Shown here in pieces: positions 1 through 6,767 of a stretch of 18,589 nt of DNA. The stretch lies in the NCBI GenBank assembly GCA_000432175.1, contig HF989466.1, positions 17,745 to 36,333 of the forward strand. The letters are read 5' to 3'. The position numbers and the translations under genes are program-made. The first letter of the stretch is position 1; every line of letters begins with the position of its first letter. The stretch is from Eubacterium sp. CAG:786. Its GTDB lineage: Bacteria; Bacillota; Clostridia; Oscillospirales; Ruminococcaceae. The notes under the pieces were generated by a model that had not been told where the DNA came from, ran no database searches, and worked only from the letters and a program-made list of their open reading frames with translations.

Positions 1-131
1 GCCCACACCGTCCTAAAAGTTTTATGGTTTAATACCCCGTTTGAACCCCGATTTTTACGCGCGAAGCCCCGGGCCGCTGTCCGTGATAAAAGTCACAGAG
101 ATTTTGACCGCCCCAGCAGACGGCTTCCGTC
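1..131 (-). other. Possible phage cos region between HNH gene and small terminase
   Basis: This non-coding 131-base stretch follows the HNH stop codon. It has a GC-rich core around 61-80 with a CCCGGG palindrome at 68-73, and a short hairpin, GACGG-CTT-CCGTC, at 119-131. In cos phages the HNH endonuclease gene lies next to cos and the terminase genes, and HNH proteins act in cos cleavage. The call rests on position only. The small terminase start would lie just beyond the window edge. Confidence 0.3.
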
Positions 132-479
132 CTACCTATCCCCGAGGTCGTGATGTAATTTCGTGTGGCAGGACTGACACAGCGACATCAGATTGCTGAA
201 CTCGCTTGTACCGCCGCGTGACACAGGCACGATGTGGTGTACCTCCTCCACGGGAGTAAGCCGATCCTCTTTCAGACACATCTCACATAGCGGGTGCGCC
301 GAAATATAACGCTTGCGTATCTCACGCCACGCTCTGCCGTACTTCTTGTTGCTGTCGGCGGGGCGGACGAACTTGTTGTAGCGGCGGTTCATAAGGCTTG
401 CGTGTTCCTCGCAGTACAGCCCGTCACATCTATTGGGACAGCCGGGGTAGGAACACGGTCGCTGCGGTCGTCTGGGCAT
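132..479 (-). CDS. Phage HNH endonuclease (115 aa), packaging-associated
   Basis: This is a small HNH nuclease. An N-terminal zinc-binding cluster (C9, C14, C23, H26) precedes the HNH core. The core has C65-x2-C68, the H81-H82 pair of the beta-beta-alpha-metal fold, N97, and C101-x2-C104-H105 ending in H109. The length of 110-120 residues is typical of HNH proteins encoded directly before the terminase genes in cos phages, where they nick DNA for genome packaging with the large terminase. I take the ATG at 479 as the start, because the GAGA-type ribosome site lies about 9 bases before it. The ATG at 488 is in frame and adds three residues but leaves no room for a ribosome site. It is the last gene of the minus-strand run before the window edge. 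Confidence 0.88.
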   Translation of the reverse strand: MPRRPQRPCSYPGCPNRCDGLYCEEHASLMNRRYNKFVRPADSNKKYGRAWREIRKRYISAHPLCEMCLKEDRLTPVEEVHHIVPVSRGGTSEFSNLMSLCQSCHTKLHHDLGDR

Positions 480-530
480 GGGGTTCATCTCTTTTCATTT
501 TTTGCTGATTATATCATACCACAAAGGGGC

Positions 531-557
531 TACTGTAAAATAGTTGATTTTACTGTA
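531..557. repeat. Imperfect inverted repeat at 3' end of the DUF1492-like gene
   Basis: TACTGTAAAAT and ATTTTACTGTA are 11-base arms with one mismatch and a 5-base loop. The repeat overlaps the stop codon of the upstream gene and lies in the 70-base gap before the HNH gene. There is no T-run, so a protein binding site or RNA processing site is more likely than a terminator. Confidence 0.3.
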
Positions 558-966
558 ATGTTTCAGGCACGATTACTTCACGCAGCGCCTTGTGGTGCAT
601 TTTGTAGATGTTATCTATGCCGTATCCCATCTGAACGGCTATCTGCTCCCAGGTCTTAAAGCACAGATACCGCAGTTCAAGTAACGTCTGATATTCGAGA
701 TTTGAAACACCGCGAATCACTCCGGCAATCTTCTTTTTGAGGTCAACCAAGCTGTCTATGTCAGCGTTTATCTCGCTCTCCATATCCACGATTTTGATTA
801 TGACGTCCTCCATGCGGTGAATATTGCGGGTGGAGTTGCCGGGCATATCGCTGAAAACCGTGGTAGCTTTCTGCGCAAGCAGGTTCAGCGAAGCTATCTG
901 TTCCATCTTGCTGTTGATACGCTGATCTATTCTGTACGCCTGTCCGAGATATTCCTTTGCCGTCAT
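550..966 (-). CDS. DUF1492/ArpU-like phage transcriptional regulator (138 aa)
   Basis: This is a small helical protein with an N-terminal coiled-coil-like half (about residues 1-85). A C-terminal helix-turn-helix follows (about residues 95-135), which reads as sigma-70 region 4: LELRYLCFKTWEQIAVQMGY and then the recognition helix. Proteins of this type (DUF1492 and ArpU/LmaC-like late regulators) sit just upstream of the terminase genes in many Firmicute phages and are thought to control late transcription. The start ATG overlaps the stop of the preceding gene by four bases (963-966), indicating translational coupling. The family assignment rests on size, helix-turn-helix and position, not on a catalytic motif. 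Confidence 0.7.
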   Translation of the reverse strand: MTAKEYLGQAYRIDQRINSKMEQIASLNLLAQKATTVFSDMPGNSTRNIHRMEDVIIKIVDMESEINADIDSLVDLKKKIAGVIRGVSNLEYQTLLELRYLCFKTWEQIAVQMGYGIDNIYKMHHKALREVIVPETLQ

Positions 967-1181
967 GCCGAAACCTCCTCTTTGAGCTTTTTCAGAAGCA
1001 ATTCTCCGTTCAAGTCAGAAAGTATCGAAAACCAGTTTGAACGAAAGAAATTTTCGATACTCCGCTTGTCGTGCTGTGCCGATTTATCGTCCGGTGTATA
1101 TCGCAGACGTTCCACGGCATCACGATAGTCCTTTACGGCTTGAATAATTATAGCATTTGCGAGTTCCTTGTATGGGTTCAT
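963..1181 (-). CDS. Small phage protein of unknown function (72 aa)
   Basis: The protein is 72 residues, charged and predicted helical. It has a central FFRSNWFSILSDLNGELLL segment and an AIIIQAVKDYRDAVERL amphipathic helix near the N-terminus. I recognise the general pattern as one that recurs between the SNF2 helicase and late-regulator genes of Clostridia prophages, but I know no function for it. The gene is well supported as real. A GGAGGT ribosome site lies 6 bases before the ATG, and the start overlaps the helicase stop by four bases. Its own stop overlaps the next gene in the same way. Confidence 0.75.
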   Translation of the reverse strand: MNPYKELANAIIIQAVKDYRDAVERLRYTPDDKSAQHDKRSIENFFRSNWFSILSDLNGELLLKKLKEEVSA

Positions 1182-2533
1182 TTATGTACCTCCAAATCTG
1201 CTTTCACAGCGGCAATCAAAGCCGCCTGCGTTGTGTCCTTTGATTTCAAGGCTTTCATGATCTGCTCGTCAATCGTGCCTTTTGCAATTATGTGCTGAAT
1301 TACAACCGTGTCGGCTGTCTGACCTTGCCGCCAGAGCCTTGCGTTAGTCTGCTGATACAATTCAAGACTCCATGTAAGCCCGAACCACATCAGCACCGAA
1401 CCGCCGCTCTGCAAGTTCAATCCGTGACCTGCGCTTGCCGGGTGGATAAGCGCCACGGGGATTTTACCGCTGTTCCAGTCGGAAATATCCGCGCTTGACT
1501 TTATCTCTCGGATTTCAAAGCGTTTTCGGATACGCTCCAAATCGTGCTTGAACCAGTAAGCCACAAGCAGCGGTCTGCCGTTCATGCTTTCGATTATATC
1601 CTCCAATGCGTCCAGCTTTCGGTCGTGTATCTCAATTACGCTCTCATCATCGGAATACACCGCTCCGTTAGCCATCTGCGACAGCTTGTTTGAGAGGGAC
1701 GCAGCATTAGCCGCAGTAACCTCATTATCCTCTGTGGCGAGAATGAGGTCTTTCTTTAACTGGTCGTATTTCTCCTTTTCCTTTTCGGAAAGCTGAACCA
1801 TGTATTCCGAACTTATGAGTTCGGGCATTTTAAGGTGGTCAGCGGCTTTCATAGAAATTGTGATGTCCGAGATTTTGTCGTAAATCCGCTGTTCCGCATC
1901 GGGCAACGGCTTGTAGCTGTAAATCACCATTCCGTTGCGCTTGTCCGGCTGAAAGTAGGTGTTTCTGTACTGTCCGATAAGCCTGCCGAGCCGCTCACCC
2001 ATATCTAGCAGCTTGAACTCTGCAAATAAATCCATCAGACCGTTTCCGGCGGGAGTACCCGTAAGCCCGACTATCCGTTTCAGTTTTGGGCGGGATTTCA
2101 TGAAAGCTCTGAACCGCTTCGACTGATGGTTTTTAAATGAACTTAGTTCGTCAATTACCGCCATATCGAAATCAAAAGGAAGTCCGCTTTCCTCTACAAG
2201 CCACTGTATGTTTTCACGGTTGATTATGTAGATGTCAGCGGGAGTACGAAGCGCATTCAGCCGCTCCTGCTCCGTGCCGACAGCCACGCTGTAATGCAGA
2301 TTTTTCAAATGCTCCCACTTTTCGATTTCAGCGCTCCAAGTATCTCGAGCCACACGCAGCGGCGCTACCACCAGAACTTTATGTATCTCAAAGCTGTCGA
2401 AAAGCAGGTCGTTTATTGCCGTCAGAGTAATGCTCGTTTTGCCTAAGCCCATATCCAGCAAAAGCGCTGAAATGGGGTGGGTGATTATGAACTCGGCGGC
2501 ATACCGCTGATAATCATGGGGATTGTATTTCAT
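1178..2533 (-). CDS. SNF2-family DEAD/DEAH-box helicase (451 aa), phage replication
   Basis: This is a superfamily 2 ATPase of the SNF2 type. Motif I is GLGKT (residues 29-33), motif II is DELS at 128-131 (instead of DEAH), and motif III is GLTGTP (156-161). The C-terminal RecA lobe ends with motif VI, which contains RLWRQGQ. At about 450 residues it matches the compact SNF2 helicases of Firmicute phage replication modules rather than chromatin remodellers. It probably remodels protein-DNA complexes or forks during phage replication. The upstream VRR-NUC gene overlaps it by 20 bases, and the nuclease and helicase are commonly paired in phages. I chose the ATG at 2533. A TTG at 2536 is one codon upstream and equally close to the TAGGAG ribosome site. 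Confidence 0.9.
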   Translation of the reverse strand: MKYNPHDYQRYAAEFIITHPISALLLDMGLGKTSITLTAINDLLFDSFEIHKVLVVAPLRVARDTWSAEIEKWEHLKNLHYSVAVGTEQERLNALRTPADIYIINRENIQWLVEESGLPFDFDMAVIDELSSFKNHQSKRFRAFMKSRPKLKRIVGLTGTPAGNGLMDLFAEFKLLDMGERLGRLIGQYRNTYFQPDKRNGMVIYSYKPLPDAEQRIYDKISDITISMKAADHLKMPELISSEYMVQLSEKEKEKYDQLKKDLILATEDNEVTAANAASLSNKLSQMANGAVYSDDESVIEIHDRKLDALEDIIESMNGRPLLVAYWFKHDLERIRKRFEIREIKSSADISDWNSGKIPVALIHPASAGHGLNLQSGGSVLMWFGLTWSLELYQQTNARLWRQGQTADTVVIQHIIAKGTIDEQIMKALKSKDTTQAALIAAVKADLEVHK

Positions 2534-2795
2534 CAAGTATCGCTCCTATCTGCTCTATGCTGTCAATGACATACACATGAAAGCCGAGTTTCATCAATGT
2601 TTTGTGCCTTGCTAACTGCAGGGGACGTGGCTTTTTGCAGGGAGCTTTCAGTTCCGCAAAGGCGATTTTACCACCCGGAAGAAGTATCAGCCTGTCCGGC
2701 ATTCCATCAAAATTTGGTGAAACGAATTTCAGACACATACCGCCGCTTTTTCTTACCGCCTGCACCAGTTTCTGTTCTATCTGTTTCTCACGCAT
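2514..2795 (-). CDS. VRR-NUC domain nuclease (93 aa)
   Basis: This is a stand-alone VRR-NUC (virus-type replication-repair nuclease) of the PD-(D/E)XK fold. The signature is visible as E7, then G31-M-P33-D34, then E48-L-K50 and Q60. That is the E, GxPD, ExK, Q pattern with all expected metal-binding residues kept. About 90-100 residues is the normal size for phage single-domain members, which act on branched DNA such as Holliday or flap structures. The start is the ATG at 2795, preceded by AAGGAG at 6 bases. An in-frame TTG at 2816 lies inside the inverted-repeat element and is less likely. The 3' end overlaps the SNF2 helicase gene by 20 bases. Confidence 0.9.
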   Translation of the reverse strand: MREKQIEQKLVQAVRKSGGMCLKFVSPNFDGMPDRLILLPGGKIAFAELKAPCKKPRPLQLARHKTLMKLGFHVYVIDSIEQIGAILDEIQSP

Positions 2796-2817
2796 TTTCT
2801 GCTCCTTTTTCTTCAAT

Positions 2818-2924
2818 GGTGCAGGTCGGTGAACCTCATTTCATAAAACTCTCTATAAGGTAAATTTTGTTAATAAAACTGCCCTAAAGGGGATTTTATA
2901 CTAAGACCTTCACCGACCTGCACC
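2818..2924. repeat. 107-bp element with perfect 16-bp inverted ends between primase and VRR-NUC genes
   Basis: GGTGCAGGTCGGTGAA (2818-2833) and its exact reverse complement (2909-2924) flank a 75-base AT-rich core. As RNA on the minus strand, the second arm ends about 10 bases before the ribosome site of the VRR-NUC gene. The pairing could therefore control translation, or make an RNase processing site between the primase and the nuclease. No clear target-site duplication is seen next to the arms, so a miniature transposable element is possible but not shown. Confidence 0.75.
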
Positions 2925-2934
2925 TTTATGGTTT

Positions 2935-5196
2935 TCAATCTGCTATAAAGTCAGATTTCAAGCGGATTCCGTAGACCATAATGCCCGTTTTGGATTTTCG
3001 TTTTTCAAATCCTGCGGTATCAAGCCCGGTATAGAAATCCGTGGTGCTTCTCGTGTATTCTCCTGTCCTTGCACAGTATGCACGGTACTCCTGGTAAAGC
3101 TCGCCCGACTTCTGCGTATATGATGGGTCAACCTCGCAGCAGTCCTCAATGAACATGGAAAGCCAGTCGTTATTTTCCCGATAGTGAGATATTGCTTCAC
3201 TCACGCACTGCGGAATTTTCAGCTTGAAATTGCATTCGATCACCTTTCTTGCTCCATCGATTATCCATAACAGCACGGCTCCACCCGCCTTTTCCGCAAG
3301 ATAGTCCGCATAATTTTTGATGTCGGAGTTGCCCTCAATTTTGGCATTGAACGGTATGACGATAAGCCTGCGCCATGTACCCTCGTCATTTGCTCCGACT
3401 CTCGGGAGATGATTTGTGTACAGCACAAGCGTGTGCGTGGGAGTATATCTGAATGGATCGCGATACTTCTTTTCTGCGGAAACCTCATCGGTCGAACACA
3501 GCTGTTTTACCACCGAGGTATTCAGCCGCATTCCCTCCTCAAGCTCTGCCGCGATAACAAGCCGCTTTCCCTTAAGTTCAGCCATCTCGGGCTTGACATT
3601 TCGCTTACAGCCAACCGTGAGAGCGTCGGCGGATATACTGCCGCTGTACGAACCAAGAACCCTCGCAATTGTGTTCCAAAACGTACTCTTACCGTTGCGA
3701 CCATCGCCGTATGAGATTATAAGAGCCTCCATATACACTTTTCCAATCGCCGCAAGACCGACTATCTGCTGAACGTATTCGATAAGCTCCGAATCTCCGC
3801 AGAAAAAGCTGTTCACTGCTTCAAGCCAGATATCCATGTTTTCCTCGCTCGGGGAAACGGCGGTCACTTTGGTTATGAGGTCGTCTGCGGAATGCTCAGA
3901 ACTTGTTCCGGTGCGCAAATCGTATGTAGCTGCGGGGGTATTCAGCAGAAATTCCTGCGAATCAAAATCCTTTATATCTCGCAGCAGCATAGGCTTTGCT
4001 GCCTGCAATGCCGAGGTGATATATTTCATATCCCTGCGTTTCATAACGAAAGATTTATACACAAGCGCCGCCATGTACTCTGCAAACGCTTTCTCACTGT
4101 TTTCATCGATTGACTTTTCAAGGGCTTTACCGCCTGTGAATACGGTTTCCTTGTCAATTCCGCAATTCAAGAGCGCCTGCTGTGCCTTTTTCAGCGCCGC
4201 TTCGGCTTCTTCAAGCTGTCGGTCGAGAAAATCCTCGCAAGCTCCGACCGCAAGCTGTCTGGATTCCGACCAACGAATACCGTCATAGCGCATATAATCC
4301 GTAGCGTCCGTGTAGACAAGCTCGTTGCCGTACTCACGGGCGAGGACTTTAGCTTGTCCAATGTCGGAGTAATCCTCGGGTTTGAGGTTAAATCCCGAAG
4401 CAGAAGCTGCCCCCAGATTATACTGCTCGGGCGGGATATATCCGTCCTGCTTTGCGACTTTCTTGCCGAACTTCACGGCGCTGTTCCAGATTGTCTGAAG
4501 CTCCGAATCATCAAGCGGAGGGTCGCATTTTTCAGCCTGTTTAAGAAACTGCTGATACGCTTCGTCCGTGTTCCCGAGCCGTTTTATAATGCGCCCTGCG
4601 TAATGCGACATAGCGCTGTTGCGACTGCCCTCGGGTACGGAACTGCTTTCATTGTCCCATTGCTCAAAATCCGAATTTTCAAGGAAATCAACAATAGACA
4701 AATTTCCGTTAAATACCTCTACCTGCGGATTTTGAACGCCGAAAAGCAGTCTTGCGCTGTCGAGCGCGTTGTTATCGAAATACGGAAATTCAGCCGCAAT
4801 CCGCTTTTTCAGGGCGGTGTATTCCGAGCTGTCCGTTATCGGAGAGATGGGAAAGTAGACGTGAAACCGCGGGCGGGCTGTTCTGCTGTGCTTCGGCAGC
4901 ATATGACTGCGACTATACACGACCACGAACTCCACTCCCGGGAAAGCCATAGCCACCTCAAGCGGCGTTACCCAGTCGTTCGGGTTGTCGGAGTGGTCGT
5001 TATCACAGTCCATCGGGATATTGTCCGCGGAAAGGAACTCGGTGTTGCTGCGGTGGGAGTTCCGGAACTCTGCGCACACATGGTCGTAAGCGACAGCCGC
5101 TTTCATATCGTCTGCGCCGTTGATTTCGACCTTGTCCGGATACAAACTGTTCTGCGGATTTCCAACGCAGTTTGCTGTATAGAGTGTAAAATTCAT
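2935..5196 (-). CDS. Phage primase-helicase: AEP primase fused to SF3/D5-type helicase (753 aa)
   Basis: This is a bifunctional replication initiator of phage/plasmid P4 type. The N-terminal archaeo-eukaryotic primase domain (about 1-175) shows the metal-binding D63-x-D65 pair, an SRSH segment (95-98), H112 in FHVYFP, and D141/D146. A primase-linked helical segment (about 190-255) follows. The SF3 helicase (about 440-640) has a Walker A of G497-DGRNGKST (ends T505), a Walker B region at 544-554, sensor-1 TN at 594-595 and arginines R609-R610. A C-terminal winged-helix tail ends the protein. It would make primers and unwind DNA at the phage origin as a hexamer. GAGGAGGT precedes the ATG at 5196. 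The start overlaps the stop of the upstream gene by four bases. Confidence 0.92.
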   Translation of the reverse strand: MNFTLYTANCVGNPQNSLYPDKVEINGADDMKAAVAYDHVCAEFRNSHRSNTEFLSADNIPMDCDNDHSDNPNDWVTPLEVAMAFPGVEFVVVYSRSHMLPKHSRTARPRFHVYFPISPITDSSEYTALKKRIAAEFPYFDNNALDSARLLFGVQNPQVEVFNGNLSIVDFLENSDFEQWDNESSSVPEGSRNSAMSHYAGRIIKRLGNTDEAYQQFLKQAEKCDPPLDDSELQTIWNSAVKFGKKVAKQDGYIPPEQYNLGAASASGFNLKPEDYSDIGQAKVLAREYGNELVYTDATDYMRYDGIRWSESRQLAVGACEDFLDRQLEEAEAALKKAQQALLNCGIDKETVFTGGKALEKSIDENSEKAFAEYMAALVYKSFVMKRRDMKYITSALQAAKPMLLRDIKDFDSQEFLLNTPAATYDLRTGTSSEHSADDLITKVTAVSPSEENMDIWLEAVNSFFCGDSELIEYVQQIVGLAAIGKVYMEALIISYGDGRNGKSTFWNTIARVLGSYSGSISADALTVGCKRNVKPEMAELKGKRLVIAAELEEGMRLNTSVVKQLCSTDEVSAEKKYRDPFRYTPTHTLVLYTNHLPRVGANDEGTWRRLIVIPFNAKIEGNSDIKNYADYLAEKAGGAVLLWIIDGARKVIECNFKLKIPQCVSEAISHYRENNDWLSMFIEDCCEVDPSYTQKSGELYQEYRAYCARTGEYTRSTTDFYTGLDTAGFEKRKSKTGIMVYGIRLKSDFIAD

Positions 5197-5645
5197 CGTC
5201 TGACCTCCTCAAGCTTTCCGGTAAAATAGCGAATATTCTTCTGCCAGCGCTTTGCTAGTTTTATTTCGCACTCCATGCCCTCTGTGATAACATCGCCGAA
5301 CACCCACAGCTCACGGCATTTACCGAGCAGGACATAATTTATCGTGTGAGTTGCGAGATACCGCTCCGCGGGGTTATTATCATTCATAAACTGCGGATAG
5401 AGCAAATGCGGCGCAAGCGGAATAGTTCTGTTTTCCAATGCAAAACGGCAATAGCGTCTTGCATTCTGAACGTTTTCTTCGACACTTCCTGAATAAGCGC
5501 TGCAAACATAAACAACGGACCTGAATCCATCACCGCCGGGGGCGGCCGCCCTGAGAGCAGCCTCCTCCTGGCTCAGAATACTGTTTAGCGCAACATACGG
5601 TGTAGGGTCGTAGTAACGTTCGGAATTGTAAATATCAATCTTCAC
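5193..5645 (-). CDS. DUF4406/DUF7768-like phage protein with GTG start (150 aa)
   Basis: Residues from about 40 onward resemble the nucleoside 2-deoxyribosyltransferase-like fold of DUF4406/DUF7768 phage proteins. They run VYVCSAYSG, ENVQNARRYCRFAL, then APHLLYPQF, and end with LWVFG and ITEGMECEIKLA. The glutamate of EGM is in the place of the catalytic acid of that fold. Its substrate is unknown; a role in nucleotide metabolism is inferred from fold only. The start is the GTG at 5645, because AGGAGGT lies 5 bases before it. An open frame extends upstream to an ATG at 5738, but that would overlap the neighbouring gene and lacks a ribosome site. It is coupled to the primase gene by a 4-base overlap. 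Confidence 0.75.
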   Translation of the reverse strand: MKIDIYNSERYYDPTPYVALNSILSQEEAALRAAAPGGDGFRSVVYVCSAYSGSVEENVQNARRYCRFALENRTIPLAPHLLYPQFMNDNNPAERYLATHTINYVLLGKCRELWVFGDVITEGMECEIKLAKRWQKNIRYFTGKLEEVRR

Positions 5646-5650
5646 TGTTG

Positions 5651-5657
5651 ACCTCCT
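5651..5657 (-). promoter_or_regulatory. Ribosome binding site fixing the GTG start at 5645
   Basis: AGGAGGT on the minus strand ends 5 bases before the GTG at 5643-5645. It is much stronger than anything near the upstream ATG in the same frame. Confidence 0.8.
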
Positions 5658-5719
5658 AAAAAATAATCTTGAGGTTGCCCTCTGCCTAATAGCCACGGCA
5701 AATTGCCAAATTGGACAGT

Positions 5720-6205
5720 TCACCAAATTTTTGCGCATTTCTTTTTGGCGCGCTGGAGTCGCTTATAGATTGCGTCCTTATGTAAGCCAGTTTCAGCAGC
5801 GTACTCTTCGGGAGTCTTACCATCAAGAACGATTGCGATAATCACCTCTGCGTACTCGGATTTCAGCAGTGTTCTAAGTTTCTGGCATACGGCATCATAA
5901 TCTTCCTTACGTTCACGCCGCTCTTCATCGGAATAGTCGGGAACGAGGTCAAGACCATCGCTGTTGTCTGCCTCATCGTCATCTTTTCTGAATGGCCTTT
6001 TGGGGTCGCCACGATGCCTGTCCATTTTATGCCAGTTGTTGTACTCTGGTTTGTTATACCTTTCCTCAACCTCGTTCTGAATAAGCTGTTCCTTTTCCTC
6101 CTGCGTAAAGCTCGCTCCACTCTCAAGCGAAAGGCTGACCCACATTTCATCGGTATCGACTTCAAGTGTCTGATAGGTGTTGTCGTAGCGCATTTTGATA
6201 TTCAT
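5720..6205 (-). CDS. Sigma-70 region 4-like helix-turn-helix protein (161 aa)
   Basis: The C-terminal part (about residues 112-158) is a sigma-70 region 4 type helix-turn-helix: a leader helix, then GKTPEEYAAETGLHKDAIYK and RLQRAKKK. The N-terminal part (EVDTDEMWVSLSLE, then NKPEYNNWHKMDRHRG) recurs in small sigma-like proteins of Clostridia phages and conjugative elements, followed by an acidic linker (DDDEADNSDGLD). It is probably a DNA-binding regulator of phage transcription rather than a full sigma factor, since no region 2 is seen. The start is the ATG at 6205 with AGGAGG 6 bases upstream. A longer frame to 6304 would read through the terminator hairpin and is rejected. It is the first gene of the minus-strand run. 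Confidence 0.75.
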   Translation of the reverse strand: MNIKMRYDNTYQTLEVDTDEMWVSLSLESGASFTQEEKEQLIQNEVEERYNKPEYNNWHKMDRHRGDPKRPFRKDDDEADNSDGLDLVPDYSDEERRERKEDYDAVCQKLRTLLKSEYAEVIIAIVLDGKTPEEYAAETGLHKDAIYKRLQRAKKKCAKIW

Positions 6206-6240
6206 GATTTGCCTCCTGCGCCGGGGGACAATCATGACAG

Positions 6241-6280
6241 AATATAAAAATAGGTCTGCGTTCGAGATACACGCAGACCT
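6241..6280 (-). terminator. Intrinsic terminator on the minus strand, upstream of the phage operon
   Basis: AGGTCTGCGT and ACGCAGACCT form a perfect 10-bp stem (6252-6261 with 6271-6280) with a 9-base loop. On the minus strand the stem is followed directly by ATTTTTATATT. It lies 36 bases before the sigma-like gene, so it either ends a transcript from a gene once present to the right or is a leader terminator that gates entry into the phage operon. Confidence 0.7.
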
Positions 6281-6310
6281 GCAAAGCCAAAAAGAGCGCA
6301 GCAAGGTAAG

Positions 6311-6370
6311 GGTATCTCGTTACAGAACGCTCGTTGTCTTTATCACAACGAACGAACCTATGAGATATCC
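6311..6370. repeat. Imperfect 60-bp inverted repeat
   Basis: The outer arms GGTATCTC (6311-6318) and GAGATATCC (6362-6370) pair over 8 bp with one bulged base. The inner arms CGTTGT (6332-6337) and ACAACG (6345-6350) pair around a 7-base loop, with partial pairing between. Bases 6312-6319 are also exactly complementary to the loop of the terminator hairpin at 6263-6270. The role is unknown; a structured leader RNA on the minus strand is one reading. Confidence 0.45.
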
Positions 6371-6488
6371 TGCCAAGATTGCGCACTCCGGCATGATTTA
6401 ATTTTGTAGGCTCTCAGCGGAGTATTCCGATTTAGCCTATTCGCCTGATTTTACATCAGATAAAAGTTTTATTATAAATCACAGCAAG

Positions 6489-6554
6489 CTGCAATTTACT
6501 GCAAAGCGATGCCTGTATATAATAAGTTAAAACGGACTGCAAAGTACTGCAAAG
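6489..6554 (+). repeat. Four CTGCAA direct repeats in two 10-bp-spaced pairs
   Basis: CTGCAA occurs at 6489-6494, 6499-6504, 6537-6542 and 6547-6552, all in the same orientation. Three of the four extend to ACTGCAAAG. Within each pair the copies are 10 bases apart, one helical turn, and the pairs are 48 bases apart. They flank a possible plus-strand promoter, TTTACT-17-TATAAT (6495-6523). This fits a regulator operator; integrase arm-type sites at a lost prophage end are another option. Confidence 0.6.
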
Positions 6555-6565
6555 ATTTTAAACAA

Positions 6566-6599
6566 AAGCAGCATGACAAATTGAATAGTCATGCTGCTT
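6566..6599 (-). terminator. 12-bp hairpin, possible minus-strand terminator
   Basis: AAGCAGCATGAC (6566-6577) and GTCATGCTGCTT (6588-6599) are exact complements with a 10-base loop. On the minus strand the stem runs into TTGTTTAAAA, a fair but interrupted U-tract; on the plus strand there is none. No minus-strand gene feeds into it now, so it may mark the end of a gene lost from the right side, or act as an operator. Confidence 0.45.
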
Positions 6600-6664
6600 A
6601 ATGTTAGAATGTTATATTTTGAGAACATTACACGAAAATGTATCACAAATTACGCCGTTTTGCC

Positions 6665-6693
6665 TTGAAAAAACAGCCATTATGTGGTATAAT
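6665..6693 (+). promoter_or_regulatory. Sigma-A type promoter of the defence operon
   Basis: TTGAAA (6665-6670), a 17-base spacer, and TATAAT (6688-6693) with an extended -10 TG (6685-6686). Transcription should start near 6700, giving a leader of about 70 bases before hsdM. AATGTTA repeats at 6600-6606, 6608-6614 and 6691-6697 surround the promoter, the last covering the end of the -10, and could be an operator. Confidence 0.8.
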
Positions 6694-6767
6694 GTTATAA
6701 ATATACGTTATGTGCTAAATTGTATATACATAAATCTTAATTCCATGTAACCAGAAAGGTAATCAAA

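Larger units (their letters stand above)
1..6205 (-). mobile_element. Prophage fragment: replication/packaging module, incomplete at both ends
   Basis: Eight minus-strand genes with phage-type functions lie in one run. Four of the junctions are ATGA overlaps or other short overlaps. The order (sigma-like protein, primase-helicase, VRR-NUC, SNF2 helicase, DUF1492-like regulator, HNH endonuclease) is the order found between the early genes and the terminase in siphophages of Clostridia. The terminase, portal and capsid genes should lie left of base 1. The lysogeny genes and DNA polymerase expected to the right are absent; a restriction operon begins instead. Whether this is an intact prophage with cargo or a remnant cannot be decided from the window. 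Confidence 0.8.

Noticed and set aside
4354..5229. 291-codon open frame antisense to the primase gene
   Set aside because: It is a shadow of the AEP primase domain, whose catalytic residues are all present on the minus strand.
6234..6401. Plus-strand frame of 55 codons with a GGGGGA stretch before its ATG
   Set aside because: It is covered by the terminator hairpin and the 60-base inverted repeat, has no recognisable sequence, and its ribosome-like bases are next to those of the divergent gene.
6206..6767. CRISPR array or tRNA in the large intergenic region
   Set aside because: The CTGCAA repeats are too short and unevenly spaced for CRISPR, and no cloverleaf or CCA-ended acceptor stem is visible.
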